Assembly: GCF_034670125.1 (NCBI RefSeq)
Contig: NZ_JAXMOC010000005.1
Coordinates: 62,001-126,000, forward strand
DNA from: Maricaulis sp034670125
GTDB taxonomy: Bacteria; Pseudomonadota; Alphaproteobacteria; Caulobacterales; Maricaulaceae
DNA: 64,000 nucleotides
Direction of reading: 5' to 3'
Made by a program: the position numbers and the translations under genes. This document shows positions 1 through 10,190 of the stretch, piece after piece. Each line of letters begins with the position of its first letter. Within the stretch, counting starts at the first letter, position 1. The notes under the pieces are model-generated. The model was given only the letters and a program-made list of their open reading frames with translations, did no database searches and was not told where the DNA came from.

Positions 1-201
1 GGTCATGAGCTCAAACTCGTCTATCCACAGCCGGAACTGGATCCGTCTGCGTTCGAAAAATGGGACTTCCAACGCTTCTCCCTGCAGCCCATGGACGGGC
101 CACACATGATGGAGAATGCCCAGGCGGCCTTTGCCTACTGCCTGGCGCACCCGAAGTGGTCGCTATCGCTGCAGACCCACAAGTGGATCGGTGCTCCCTG
201 A
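1..201 (+). CDS. queE: 7-carboxy-7-deazaguanine synthase, C-terminal fragment
   Basis: Open from the first base of the window to TGA at 199-201, giving the last 66 residues of a gene that starts upstream. The tail carries the phrases FSLQPMDG and LSLQTHKWIG, which match the C-terminal end of the radical-SAM enzyme QueE as I know it. QueE makes 7-carboxy-7-deazaguanine in queuosine (preQ0) synthesis. The CxxxCxxC cluster that would prove the family lies outside the window, so the call rests on the tail alone. Other que genes may lie upstream. Confidence 0.75.
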   Translation, partial: GHELKLVYPQPELDPSAFEKWDFQRFSLQPMDGPHMMENAQAAFAYCLAHPKWSLSLQTHKWIGAP

Positions 202-221
202 CCAAAAAGGTCGCGACGGCC

Positions 222-776
222 TCAGCTGTGAGGTCCGGGCGCGACCCCCAGGCTGTCGGCGATCGACTCCGCGAAGCCCTGGAAGGCGAGACGCGTGTCG
301 GTCCACACGCCGGCGGCTGCACCGCTCCCGGGGTCCGGATTGAACCAGTCATAACGGAATTCGGCAATCACGCTGCCGTCGGCATTGACCAGCCGGGCGC
401 TGAGCGCGGCACCGCCATTGGCGTGGGCCGAGTAGTGGGCAGTGTCCAATTCCTGGATCTGCTGCATGGTCGGTCGGTTCGGGACCACGTCCAGTATGGT
501 GATGTCGAGCACGGTTTCGCGCACGGCCACGCCATGCCAGTTGGCGCTGATCAATGAACGTTCCAGATCACTCCGCAGATAGCCGGACAGGCGGGCCAGC
601 TCGGCCTCGCCCAGACTGTCGGCCTTGGTCCGGACCAGCTCGGAAAACCCGATCCGGCCAATCTCGATCGAGCCTGTGGCTTCACTTCTGAACTCGGCCT
701 GAAAGGCGGGGTCCGGCTGGGCCAGGGATCCGGCTGTCAGGCAACTCAACGCAAGTACACAAACGAGAGTACGCAT
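222..776 (-). CDS. secreted protein of unknown function, paralogue 1
   Basis: A 184-aa protein with a signal peptide (residues 1-20, hydrophobic LVCVLALSCLTAG, likely cleavage after SLA). I chose the ATG at 776 over the in-frame ATG at 797 because GGAGAG sits just upstream of the former. Residues 93-104 (ITILDVVPNRPT) and the C-terminal stretch around TDTRLAFQGFAESIADSL are shared almost word for word with the neighbouring gene at 934-1437, so the two are tandem paralogues. I do not recognise the family. The small size, lack of membrane segments and lack of Cys after the signal suggest a soluble periplasmic protein. Confidence 0.75.
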   Translation of the reverse strand: MRTLVCVLALSCLTAGSLAQPDPAFQAEFRSEATGSIEIGRIGFSELVRTKADSLGEAELARLSGYLRSDLERSLISANWHGVAVRETVLDITILDVVPNRPTMQQIQELDTAHYSAHANGGAALSARLVNADGSVIAEFRYDWFNPDPGSGAAAGVWTDTRLAFQGFAESIADSLGVAPGPHS

Positions 777-876
777 GTCGGTCTCTCCTGGGTTCATGTC
801 CCCCTTGCGAGGACAAGCCTATCACATATTCGTGATGCGGAGCAGGGGGCCGGCCCGGCATTCTATGTTGCGGCAC

Positions 877-910
877 AAAAAAGCGGACGCACCTGCGAAG
901 ATGCGTCCGC
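877..910 (-). terminator. Rho-independent terminator
   Basis: Perfect 9-bp stem (GCGGACGCA at 883-891 with TGCGTCCGC at 902-910), followed on the minus strand by six T (complement of 877-882). It lies 23 bp after the stop of the 934-1437 gene, so it should end that transcript and separate the two paralogues. Confidence 0.85.
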
Positions 911-933
911 TTGCAACCTTGAAAAACGCGTGA

Positions 934-1437
934 TCACGAACCGGAAACGGTCCGCTCGTCCAGGCTGTCGGAGATCTGGTCGGCGAAGCGGGAGAAGGTG
1001 CGCCGGGCATCGGTCCACTGGGCGAAGCCGACAACATCCCGGATGTTCATGCTGCGCCAGCCATAACTGTAGGTCTCGAGTACCTGACCGTCTGCCGAGA
1101 CCAGCCGGGCCTCGAGGTCGGCGCCGCCGATCGAGATCGAGGAGGGGTGCAGCGGACGGGTCCCACCCATCTGCGCCATTGTCGGGCGGTTTGGTTGGGC
1201 ATCGAGAATCGTGACGTGGAGGATATGGCCGTTCCCGCCAAGATCATCAGCCAGCTCGCGCTCCAGGGCGGTGCGCAGATACCGGGCCAGGCGATCCAGC
1301 TCGCGCTCACCAAAGTCCTCGGCGTGTTCAACAAGTTCCGGTCCGTAGGCAATCTCGCCAATCGCCACCGGCTGGTCGGCCAGTGATGGGGTCGAAAGGG
1401 CACCCAGTGCCAGGATGGCCGTCATAGTGCGCAACAT
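934..1437 (-). CDS. secreted protein of unknown function, paralogue 2
   Basis: A 167-aa protein with a signal peptide (residues 1-20, TMTAILALGALSTPSLA). The start is supported by AGGAGG about 7 nt upstream on the minus strand. Residues 75-87 (VTILDAQPNRPTM) and the C-terminal TDARRTFSRFADQISDSL match the 222-776 protein. The middle also has an acidic-basic helix (ELDRLARYLRTALERELA) that parallels ELARLSGYLRSDLERSL in the paralogue. Family not recognised. It has its own terminator, so it is transcribed apart from paralogue 1. Confidence 0.8.
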   Translation of the reverse strand: MLRTMTAILALGALSTPSLADQPVAIGEIAYGPELVEHAEDFGERELDRLARYLRTALERELADDLGGNGHILHVTILDAQPNRPTMAQMGGTRPLHPSSISIGGADLEARLVSADGQVLETYSYGWRSMNIRDVVGFAQWTDARRTFSRFADQISDSLDERTVSGS

Positions 1438-1568
1438 ATCGCGCCTCCTTGATCCAACTGCTTGCAGTCCCTGCGACAGAGTCTAGCAGGATCAGAGGTT
1501 GGGTTGAAGGCGGTGAATATGCACGAATGCGCGATCAGGCGATGCCGCCATGATCCGGCCAGACAGGA

Positions 1569-1772
1569 CTAGTCTTCGCTGTCGTCATCATCGTCGTCGC
1601 CGGGCGTGACGACATCGATCGCCGCGCCACCGACGGCACCGGCTGTGCGGACTGCCGCGCCGGCGGTGCCGATGGCAACATCGGCTGCCAAGGCGGTGGC
1701 GCCGATGACAAGACAGCCGGACAGCGCCGGTGCAAGGGCGAGCAGGGCGATGAGGGTCAGGATGCGGCGCAT
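1569..1772 (-). CDS. small lipoprotein with poly-Asp tail
   Basis: A 67-aa protein whose first 20 residues end in a lipobox (ALSGC, lipidated Cys at 20). The middle is an Ala/Gly/Val-rich hydrophobic stretch that could insert in a membrane, and the tail is TPGDDDDDDSED. GGAGA precedes the ATG. It follows the MoxR/VWA cluster on the same strand after an 80-bp gap and may be read with it. Alternative: an entericidin-like or glycine-zipper small lipoprotein; function unknown. Confidence 0.7.
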   Translation of the reverse strand: MRRILTLIALLALAPALSGCLVIGATALAADVAIGTAGAAVRTAGAVGGAAIDVVTPGDDDDDDSED

Positions 1773-1852
1773 GTCGGTCTCCGGTTCAATAGTCCCCTGT
1801 CATGACGCATCAGGTCTTTCCGCATGGTGAACGCGCGGCCAAGGCCCGGCAG

Positions 1853-3943
1853 TCAACGCCCCTCGCGCCACCAGCCCAGTCCCAGCATGCTCAGGATCAG
1901 GATGACGAGCAGCAGGCCGGGCAGCAACGGTATGCGGGTCGAGGCGCGAACCACGTAGCGTTCATTGCGTTGCAGGCCGAGCCAACTGCGACCGGCCTGG
2001 TCGGCGCTGGTGCGCGTGCGGCGCAATGAGGGCAGGGCCGCGTCCGGCCCGTCGCCGATGGCAAACAGCCCACCGCCCGTCGCGTCGACAAACGGATCCA
2101 GCCGGTCAGCGACCGGGCGCAGGTCGGCGTACTCCATCGGATTGATCGGTCCGAGTGCGGCCACCGTCGTCAGGTCTCCCGAGCGCAAGCGCACCAGGCC
2201 GGATCCGCTGGCGGGAAGGCGGGCGGCGAAATGACCCGGCTCACCGTCCGCCTCGGTCATGGTGACCACGTCCTGCCGGCCATCCGGCCAGGTCAGCTGC
2301 AAAGGTGGCGGGGATTCGGCCAGGGTCACGCGCTCGACCTGCAACTCGCCATCGGTTGCGAAGGCAGTCAGCCGTTCCTCGTCCAGTTCCGGCTCCCGCA
2401 TCAGCCAGTGGGCGACTCGACGAAACATTTCGGCGTAGGGCCCCCCGCCCTCGAAGCCCCGTGACCACAGCCAGGTCTGGTCCGACATGACAATGGCGGT
2501 GCGGCCCTGTCCCGATCTCTGCACGACCAGCAGGGGGTTGCCGTCGGGCGTTTGCAAAAGCGTCTCTCCGCCCAGCGCGGTGCCGTGGATGTGGCGCAGC
2601 CAGCGACCCCATTGCGGCGAGCTGCCGCCTCCGGCCAGCCCGGCAGTGACCGGGTGGCGAAGACCGGTCTCGGTTGGCTCCGGCGAGAAAGGTGCCTCGG
2701 TGATATAGCCTGTCGGGCGGACCGGCAGGACAGCGGCCAGCGGCGTGCGGTAAAGGCTCGGCGCTCCGGCGAAGGGCGGACCGGCGGTGACCAGCAAGGC
2801 GCCACCATTTTCGACATAGCGGGCGATATAGTCGAAATAGAGCTGCGGCATGATGTTGCGACGGCGATAGCGGTCGAAAATCACCAGATCGAATTCGCTC
2901 AGGCGTTCAACAAAAAGCTCCTGCACCGGGAAGCCGATCAGCGCCAGCTCGTCGACCGGGGTCGAGTCGCGACGGTCCGGTGGCCGGAGAATGGTGAAAT
3001 GGACCAGATCAACCGACGGGTCGGACTTCAACAAGTCACGCCAGGCGCGGGCACCATTGTGCGGTTCGCCCGTCACCAGCAGAACCCGCAGGCGGTCACG
3101 GACACCGCTGACCGAGACCGCCGCGCGGTTGTTGATCAGCGACAATTCCTGGGGTCCGGCCTCAACCTCGGCTTCGATGACATTCTGTCCCCGGCGCTCG
3201 ACCGGGACCTCGACCCGGGTCGAGCGGCCGATCGCGATCGGGTAGACTTGTGGGTCACCGCCCTCGAAGCGGAAAGCGACCGAGGCGGTGCCTTGCATCG
3301 AGTCATCCTCGACGCGGATCACGAAGGCGACCGTCTGCCCGACAATGCCGTAGCGCGGCGCTTCCTCGATCACCAGGCGGCGGTCTCCGGCCGAACGGTC
3401 ACCGGTCATGACGTGATGGATCGGGGCGTCGATATTGACCGCATCAGCGTCCAGCGGCGCGTCATGCACCTGGCCATCGGTGACCAGCACGACGCCGGCG
3501 AGCCGGTCCGGGGGCGCGCTGGCGAGCGCGGCATTGACCCCGTCGAACAACATGGTGCCGTCAGCGGTTTCACCAGCCTCGACCTCGATCAGGTCGAGCA
3601 GCGGATCCGACTCAGCCTGCCGACGCAGGGTCTCGGCCATTTCCTCAGCCGCCTCGCGGCGACCACCGACCGTCATCGAGGCCGAGGTGTCGGTGACCAG
3701 CACGGCGACGTCCGGCAGCGGATCGCGCTCTTCCTCGACCAGCGAGGGGTTGGCCAGCACCAGGGTAATCAGGCCGACCGCCAGCGTGCGCCAGATCCAG
3801 CCGGACAGCTTCTGGGCACCGCCTGCGGCAATCGCCAGCAGGGCGACACCGGCCAGGCCGGCGATGACCGACCATGGCAACAGGGGCGCGAAATCCAGCG
3901 CCGATACGGTCGCACTCAGCGGCAGGCTCGCGGACGCACTCAT
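1853..3943 (-). CDS. VWA-domain membrane protein of the MoxR cluster
   Basis: A 696-aa protein with two N-terminal membrane helices (about 20-42 and 50-68), then a von Willebrand A domain with an intact MIDAS DxSxS (DTSAS, 85-89), a long middle region that includes a glutamine-amidotransferase-like fold (about 280-500), and one C-terminal helix (about 672-690). The start overlaps the upstream gene by 4 bp (ATGA). Proteins of this type travel with MoxR ATPases and are thought to bind a metal-dependent partner at the membrane. The substrate is unknown. The segment LLVTAGPPFAG lacks a Cys nucleophile, so amidotransferase activity is unlikely. Confidence 0.85.
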   Translation of the reverse strand: MSASASLPLSATVSALDFAPLLPWSVIAGLAGVALLAIAAGGAQKLSGWIWRTLAVGLITLVLANPSLVEEERDPLPDVAVLVTDTSASMTVGGRREAAEEMAETLRRQAESDPLLDLIEVEAGETADGTMLFDGVNAALASAPPDRLAGVVLVTDGQVHDAPLDADAVNIDAPIHHVMTGDRSAGDRRLVIEEAPRYGIVGQTVAFVIRVEDDSMQGTASVAFRFEGGDPQVYPIAIGRSTRVEVPVERRGQNVIEAEVEAGPQELSLINNRAAVSVSGVRDRLRVLLVTGEPHNGARAWRDLLKSDPSVDLVHFTILRPPDRRDSTPVDELALIGFPVQELFVERLSEFDLVIFDRYRRRNIMPQLYFDYIARYVENGGALLVTAGPPFAGAPSLYRTPLAAVLPVRPTGYITEAPFSPEPTETGLRHPVTAGLAGGGSSPQWGRWLRHIHGTALGGETLLQTPDGNPLLVVQRSGQGRTAIVMSDQTWLWSRGFEGGGPYAEMFRRVAHWLMREPELDEERLTAFATDGELQVERVTLAESPPPLQLTWPDGRQDVVTMTEADGEPGHFAARLPASGSGLVRLRSGDLTTVAALGPINPMEYADLRPVADRLDPFVDATGGGLFAIGDGPDAALPSLRRTRTSADQAGRSWLGLQRNERYVVRASTRIPLLPGLLLVILILSMLGLGWWREGR

Positions 3944-6696
3944 TGGCCCAGCCTTTCCAGGATATCGGGGACATGGACCTGGTCGGCCTTGTAGTTGCCG
4001 GTCAGCGCATACATGGCGATGTTGACGCCAAAGCGGATCGCCAGCTCACGCTGACGGTCGCCGCCTTCGATCGGTGCCGCGGCGCCACCGCTCTCGCCAC
4101 GCGCCCAGGCCGTGGCCCAGTCATGCGAGCCGATGATCACGCCGGACGTACCATCGCGCGAAGCGCCGTCAGGGTTCGCTTCCACCCAGACCGGCGCGTC
4201 GGCATAGCGGCCCGGAAACTCCTGCAGCAGATAGAAGGCCCGTGTCAGCACATGGTCGCCCGGGATCTGTGACAAGGCCGGCACATCGATGCTGTCGAGC
4301 ACGTTGACCAGGCCCGGATGGGGGGCACCGGCCCTCAGCATGGCGATGTCGGCGTCCTGGGTGTCGAAGATGATCAGCCCGCCAGCGGCCAGATAGGCGG
4401 CAACCCGGCTCGACGCCTCGTCACTCAATGGTCCGGCATCACGGGTCACCGGCCAGTACAGCATCGGGAAGAAGATCAGTTCGTCGGTATTCACATTGAC
4501 AGCCAGTGGCGGCTCCGGCTCCATCGCACTGCGACGGAATATTTCCTGTGACAGACCGGTGAGACCGGCCCGGCTGCGATTGTCGATCGTTGTGTCCCCG
4601 GTGATGACATAGCCAAAACGCAAGGTCAGCGCGGCCTGCATCATCTCGTCGCTCAGCTCGGTGCGTTGCGGCTCGGGCGGGACATCCTGGGCTTCGGCGA
4701 CAGGGACGCCCAGCGGGGCAAGGCCGAAAGCCAGGGCGGCGGCTGCCGCAGCGCCGCCCAGCCGGATTGGCAAGCGGCCCGCAAGACCCAGCGCAATCAA
4801 CACGTCGAGCGTCAGCATGATCAGGGCCGCCGCCAGCAGGGCAGCGTCGAAATGGCGGGCGCGAGGCCCGTCCAGACCGGCAAAACTGGCGCCGGGCAAA
4901 TCGCGGGGCAGAGGATCCATTCGTGTGTCCGGTCCGATCACATTGAGGGCGCTGGTCGCAGAGCCGAGACGATAAAGGCCCGGCGGCGCGACCGGTGAAA
5001 CCGGCGTGGTGTCGAAGTTTGCCGCAGGCACCGGCCGGGCGCTGATCGGTGCCGCCACCAATTGCCCCTCGGCATCGAGAGCCCGGTCGAGCACCCAGGC
5101 GCCATTGCCGGGAACGGTGGCATTGCCGCCCTGGGACAGGCCCATCAGGCGTTGCAGCATGCGCGGGAACAGACCTGACAGCGGCAGATCCGACCAGTCG
5201 GGACTGGCGGTGACATGAAACAGCACGATCCAGCCGCGGGCGCGGCGTTCGGCTGTCACAAGTGGCGTGCCGTCTTCAAGGCGCGCCCAGACGCGGTCCG
5301 GCGTGGCGCTGCCTGGCTGGGCCAGGACCTGGCGGTCGATCGTGGCCGTGCTGTCGGATGGCAGGCCGGCGAACGGCGACGTGTCGGGGAAAGCAGCAAT
5401 GCGCTGCGGCTCGTCCCAGTTCAGCGAGCCACCAAACAGGCGTCCACCTTCGCGCAGGATGACCGGCAAAAGCTCGTCGCCCTGCGCCGCGAGGCGTGGT
5501 CCGGCAAAGCGGATCAGGACGCCGCCCTGATTGATGAACTCGGCAATACGCTCATCATCCGTGCGGGCGCTGTCGGTCATCACCAGCACCGATACGTCTT
5601 CGGCCAGCAGGGCGTCCAGATCGCCATTGATGAGTTGGGCATGCGGACCAAGGGCGCTGCGCACATAGTGGAGATCGGAGAGCAGAGGCTGGCCTTCATC
5701 GCTCTCCAGTGTGATCAGGCCGACGCGAGGACGCTGCCACTGGTCGCCCAGCAGGCGGACCGAGGCAGCTGAAGCCGTGCCGTCGAGACGCAGGCTGACA
5801 ATGCGGTTGCGCAGATCGAGGGGCAGGGAAATATCGGTTGTCGCCAGACCTTCACCGGCGGCAAAGCTGACATCGCTGCGGGCAATCGCCCGGCCGTCAT
5901 TGCCCAGGGCGGTGACGGCGACCGTGCGCGGGAAATCGCGGCCAGCCCGCATCACCGAAACGGTCAGCCCGTCGGCGGCGGGTTGCGGCGCGGCGAGACC
6001 CAGCGGGGCGCGCCCGGCATCCGGCTCGACCACGGTGAGGTCGCCCATCGAGGACAGGACCCGGGACAGTTCGCCGGCATCGCGGCTGTCGACACCATCG
6101 CTCAGCCAGGTGACGGCCATCGGCCCGTCCAGCGTGCCGGACGAGCGGGCGTCGGCGATCCGGTTGGCGATGGCGCTGCGGTCGGCCGGCCAGGGTTGGG
6201 GAGCGGCTGTTTCGAGCTGGCGGCGGGCATCGTCGGCATTGCCGAAACGCAGGGCCGCGGCGGCTTGACCGGTCGGCGCGGTGGTGACCAGGGCGACAGC
6301 GCGCCCGTCGCGGTCGGCAGCGTCGATCAGGCGTCCGGCTTCCTGACGCATGTCAGGCCAGGCCGCGGCGCTGGCCCAACCGGTATCCATCACGATCAGG
6401 GCCGGGCGGGTTTCTTCCTCGACATTCGGCGGCGTCCAGACCGGACGGGCCAAGGCGATGATCACCAGGGCGGCGATCAGCAGCCGGAACAGGATCAGCC
6501 ACCAGGGTGCATGTTGCGGCGTCTCGGCATCATCCGGGGCGCCAAGGAGCAGACGCAAGGGCGGAAAGATCGCCCGCTTGGGTGCCGGCGGTGTCGCGCG
6601 CAACAACAGCCACAGCACCGGCAGGGCGATGAGGCCGGCCAGCGCCAGCGGAGCGGCAAAGGAAAGGGGGCCGAATGCAAACATCAGGTCAGACAT
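3940..6696 (-). CDS. BatA-like / DUF4159 membrane protein
   Basis: A 918-aa protein. The N-terminus is the double transmembrane region typical of BatA-like proteins (helices about 5-30 and 60-83), followed by a VWA-like domain in which the metal site looks degraded (VMDTGWASA instead of DxSxS). Two or three more helices lie near 640-690. The last ~215 residues match the DUF4159 type (LRFGYVITGD, LYWPVTR, GLIIFDTQD). ATG at 6696 overlaps the end of the DUF58 gene by 8 bp; ATG at 6684 is an alternative start. It sits between DUF58 and VWA genes, which is the usual order for this cluster in alphaproteobacteria. Confidence 0.85.
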   Translation of the reverse strand: MSDLMFAFGPLSFAAPLALAGLIALPVLWLLLRATPPAPKRAIFPPLRLLLGAPDDAETPQHAPWWLILFRLLIAALVIIALARPVWTPPNVEEETRPALIVMDTGWASAAAWPDMRQEAGRLIDAADRDGRAVALVTTAPTGQAAAALRFGNADDARRQLETAAPQPWPADRSAIANRIADARSSGTLDGPMAVTWLSDGVDSRDAGELSRVLSSMGDLTVVEPDAGRAPLGLAAPQPAADGLTVSVMRAGRDFPRTVAVTALGNDGRAIARSDVSFAAGEGLATTDISLPLDLRNRIVSLRLDGTASAASVRLLGDQWQRPRVGLITLESDEGQPLLSDLHYVRSALGPHAQLINGDLDALLAEDVSVLVMTDSARTDDERIAEFINQGGVLIRFAGPRLAAQGDELLPVILREGGRLFGGSLNWDEPQRIAAFPDTSPFAGLPSDSTATIDRQVLAQPGSATPDRVWARLEDGTPLVTAERRARGWIVLFHVTASPDWSDLPLSGLFPRMLQRLMGLSQGGNATVPGNGAWVLDRALDAEGQLVAAPISARPVPAANFDTTPVSPVAPPGLYRLGSATSALNVIGPDTRMDPLPRDLPGASFAGLDGPRARHFDAALLAAALIMLTLDVLIALGLAGRLPIRLGGAAAAAALAFGLAPLGVPVAEAQDVPPEPQRTELSDEMMQAALTLRFGYVITGDTTIDNRSRAGLTGLSQEIFRRSAMEPEPPLAVNVNTDELIFFPMLYWPVTRDAGPLSDEASSRVAAYLAAGGLIIFDTQDADIAMLRAGAPHPGLVNVLDSIDVPALSQIPGDHVLTRAFYLLQEFPGRYADAPVWVEANPDGASRDGTSGVIIGSHDWATAWARGESGGAAAPIEGGDRQRELAIRFGVNIAMYALTGNYKADQVHVPDILERLGQ

Positions 6697-7588
6697 CCCT
6701 CGCGAGGGCGCGGTAAAGGGCGAGAACGGCACTGGTCGCCGGTCGGTCGGTGCGATGGGTCACCAGTGTCCAGCCATACTGGCGGGCGAGATCGGCAAGG
6801 CGGGCACCATGTTCGGCCCAGCGCTGGCGGTAGGCGGCGCGGGCTTCCTCGGCGCGGCCGAACAGCAAGCTGTCGCCGCCGCCGGGGTGTTCAAACCGGG
6901 TCCGGCCGGCATAGGGAAAGTCTTCCTCGGCCGGATCGACAACCCGCAGCAAGACGCCATGCGCTTCCATCGCGGCGAAACGTGACAGCCGGGCTGTCCA
7001 GGTTTCGATCGGGTCGAGAAAGTCGCTGGCCAGGACAACGCGGCCGAAGCGGGAGATGTTTGGCGCTTCGACCGATGACGCGTAACCGGGGCCGAGCGCC
7101 AGGCGTCGCGAGGTCCGTTCCAGGCCCAGTGCGCCGGTCCGGGCAATCGCCGACTCGCCCAGCACGCTGACCCGTTCGCCGCCCTGGGTGAGCAGCGCCG
7201 CGATGGCGATCTGGCACACCGCGGCTCGGTCGATCTTGGCACCGTGATTGCGGCTTGAGGTATAGCGCATCGAGGCCGAGCCATCGCGCCACAGCCAGAT
7301 CGTATTGGCGGCCTCCCACTCATTCTGACGCACAAAGAGCTGATCCGAGCGCGCCGACTGGCGCCAGTCGATCGCCTGGCGGCCGTCTTCCGGACGGTGG
7401 TGACGGTATTGCCAGAAGGTCTCGCCTATGCCGGAACGACGTCGACCATGCACGCCCTGGGCGACCGTCGCGGCAATGCGATCGGCCTCGGCGAGGAGTG
7501 ATGGCAGGCTGGCTGCCGCATCCTCGCCTTCATGGCGCAACGAGACGACGCGCGCCTCGTCCTGACGATTGCCGCCGTTCTGGTTCAT
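6689..7588 (-). CDS. DUF58 family protein
   Basis: A 299-aa protein with the DUF58 core at about residues 50-110 (RRSGIGETFWQYRHHRPEDG, then DWRQSARSDQLFVRQNE), which is the family signature. The second half has a VWA-like fold with DGSAS near residue 108. The start lies 2 bp after the MoxR stop codon, and the 3' end overlaps the next gene, so the four genes form one tight operon. DUF58 proteins accompany MoxR ATPases in many bacteria. The role is not settled; envelope stress or assembly of metal-dependent complexes has been proposed. Confidence 0.9.
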   Translation of the reverse strand: MNQNGGNRQDEARVVSLRHEGEDAAASLPSLLAEADRIAATVAQGVHGRRRSGIGETFWQYRHHRPEDGRQAIDWRQSARSDQLFVRQNEWEAANTIWLWRDGSASMRYTSSRNHGAKIDRAAVCQIAIAALLTQGGERVSVLGESAIARTGALGLERTSRRLALGPGYASSVEAPNISRFGRVVLASDFLDPIETWTARLSRFAAMEAHGVLLRVVDPAEEDFPYAGRTRFEHPGGGDSLLFGRAEEARAAYRQRWAEHGARLADLARQYGWTLVTHRTDRPATSAVLALYRALARDV

Positions 7589-7590
7589 GA

Positions 7591-8589
<999 letters not shown>

Positions 8590-8671
8590 CGTCCTACATT
8601 CCTCCGCGATACAGATGATCTATAAAGCCATTTGGCGCGACGCAGCATGGCGTTGCGCAGATGAGGTGTCC

Positions 8672-9241
8672 ATGCCCGGAACGTCCCAATCCCGTGATCC
8701 GATGCAGTCGCTGCTGAAGGCCGCCCGCGAAGCCTGCAGCGGCCTGCCGCCGGTCGAGCGCTGGCATCCCGAATATTGCGGCGAGATGGACCTCGTCATC
8801 AAGCGCGACGGGTCGTGGTGGCATGAAGGGGTACGCATCACGCGCGACCGTCTTATACGGCTGTTTGCCACAATCTTGCGGAAAGATGACGACGGCGTTC
8901 ATTATCTCGTGACGCCGGTCGAGAAGATCGGCATCGAGGTCGAGGTCGCGCCCTTCCTGGCGGTGCGAGTCGATGCCGTTGGCGAGGGCCGGGACCAGTC
9001 GCTGATATTTCACACCAATATGGACGAGTTGACCGAGGCGGGTGCCGATCATCCGATCTCGGTGACGGTCGACCCTGACAGCGGCGAGCCGACACCGCTG
9101 GTGCATGTGCGCGGGCGGTTGCAGGCGCTGATGACCCGGCCCGTCTTCTACGAACTCGCGGAACTGGCGGTCGAGCGTGAGGGCGTGACCGGCGTGTGGA
9201 GTGGCGGTCAGTTCTTCTCGCTGGGACAGCCGGATGGATGA
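8672..9241 (+). CDS. DUF1285 domain protein
   Basis: A 189-aa soluble protein starting at ATG 8672, with GAGG 7 nt upstream. The N-terminal part reads CGEMDLVIKRDGSWWHEGVR, characteristic of DUF1285. I take the longer in-frame reading as a non-coding extension that runs over the divergent promoter. The stop overlaps the start of the NudL gene by 8 bp. The function of DUF1285 is unknown. The linkage DUF1285 / CoA pyrophosphatase / small membrane protein / cca is one I recognise from other alphaproteobacteria. Confidence 0.85.
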   Translation: MPGTSQSRDPMQSLLKAAREACSGLPPVERWHPEYCGEMDLVIKRDGSWWHEGVRITRDRLIRLFATILRKDDDGVHYLVTPVEKIGIEVEVAPFLAVRVDAVGEGRDQSLIFHTNMDELTEAGADHPISVTVDPDSGEPTPLVHVRGRLQALMTRPVFYELAELAVEREGVTGVWSGGQFFSLGQPDG

Positions 9242-9866
9242 GGCCGCGGCGCTGGTCGCCCGCCTGCGTGAATGCCTCGATCCGGTCGATAGTCCGGACC
9301 TGCAGCCGCGCCAGGGCGACGGCTTCCTCGACGGCAAGGCGCCGCCGCCATCGCCCGAATTCGCCGATGTGGACATCCGCACCGCCGCGGTGATCGCGCC
9401 GTTGATCCTGCACGACGGTCCGCCCCGCCTTCTGCTGACCGAGCGGGCCTCGCACCTGCCCCGCCATGCCGGCCAGATCAGCTTTCCCGGCGGCCGTATC
9501 GATCCGGGTGGCGAAACGGCGGCCGAAGCGGCCGTGCGCGAGCTGGAGGAAGAAGTCGGCATCGCCCGTGCGCATGTCGAGCTGGTCGGCCGGTTCGACA
9601 GCTATGCCACGGTGACCGGCTATCACGTCACGCCTTTCGTCGGTGTCATCCGGCCCGGTTACACCCTTCGGCCTGACCCCGGCGAGGTCGCCGACGTCTT
9701 CGAAACACCGTTCGATTTCCTGATGGATCCGGCCAATCACCAGCGTCATTCGCGCGAATGGCAGGGCCATGTGCGGCATTATTATGCGATGCCGTGGCAG
9801 GAGCGCTATATCTGGGGGGCAACGGCAGGCATGCTGAAATCCCTGCACGATCGACTATATGGTTGA
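9234..9866 (+). CDS. CoA pyrophosphatase, Nudix family
   Basis: A 210-aa Nudix hydrolase. Residues 67-90 form the UPF0035 signature that marks CoA-type Nudix enzymes (LLTERASHLPRHAGQ, then SFPGGRID). The Nudix box follows directly, with RELEEEVGI at about 102-110 complete. The enzyme should split CoA or acyl-CoA into 3',5'-ADP and 4'-phosphopantetheine. It is translationally coupled to the DUF1285 gene before it. Confidence 0.9.
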   Translation: MDEAAALVARLRECLDPVDSPDLQPRQGDGFLDGKAPPPSPEFADVDIRTAAVIAPLILHDGPPRLLLTERASHLPRHAGQISFPGGRIDPGGETAAEAAVRELEEEVGIARAHVELVGRFDSYATVTGYHVTPFVGVIRPGYTLRPDPGEVADVFETPFDFLMDPANHQRHSREWQGHVRHYYAMPWQERYIWGATAGMLKSLHDRLYG

Positions 9867-9869
9867 AAC

Positions 9870-10190
9870 ATGATCCGCATCACGCTTTTCGAAATTGGCT
9901 CCTTCCTGCTGCCGTTCGCGCTGTTCCTGCTCTGGCGGCGCCTGTCCAGCCGTGCGCCCGATGCCGGACGCATGCCGACCTTGCGCCTTGCCGCCGCGGG
10001 GGCGGCCAGTGCGATCGTGATGATGCTGGTCCTGATCGTGCTGGATGCCAATCGGGCCGGCCATGCGGGCGAGCGTTATGTGCCGCCGCAAAATGTCGAT
10101 GGTCGCATCATCCCCGGTCATTTCGTCCCGGCCGACGACGACGGCGATAACGCCCCCCCGGCAGATAGCGACCCCGACGACCCGCAATGA
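9870..10190 (+). CDS. small membrane protein, DUF6111-like
   Basis: A 106-aa protein with two membrane helices (about 8-22 and 39-60) and an acidic, Pro-rich tail (PADDDGDNAPP). It starts 3 bp after the NudL stop and ends in an ATGA overlap with cca, so it is part of that operon. The size, N-terminal IGSFLLPFALFLLWRR and position next to cca fit the DUF6111 family, a label from memory. Function unknown. Confidence 0.75.
   Translation: MIRITLFEIGSFLLPFALFLLWRRLSSRAPDAGRMPTLRLAAAGAASAIVMMLVLIVLDANRAGHAGERYVPPQNVDGRIIPGHFVPADDDGDNAPPADSDPDDPQ

Noticed and set aside
2552..3994. 480-codon plus-strand frame inside the VWA gene
   Set aside because: Arg/Gly/Asp-rich with no motif, and the minus-strand VWA frame is intact throughout.
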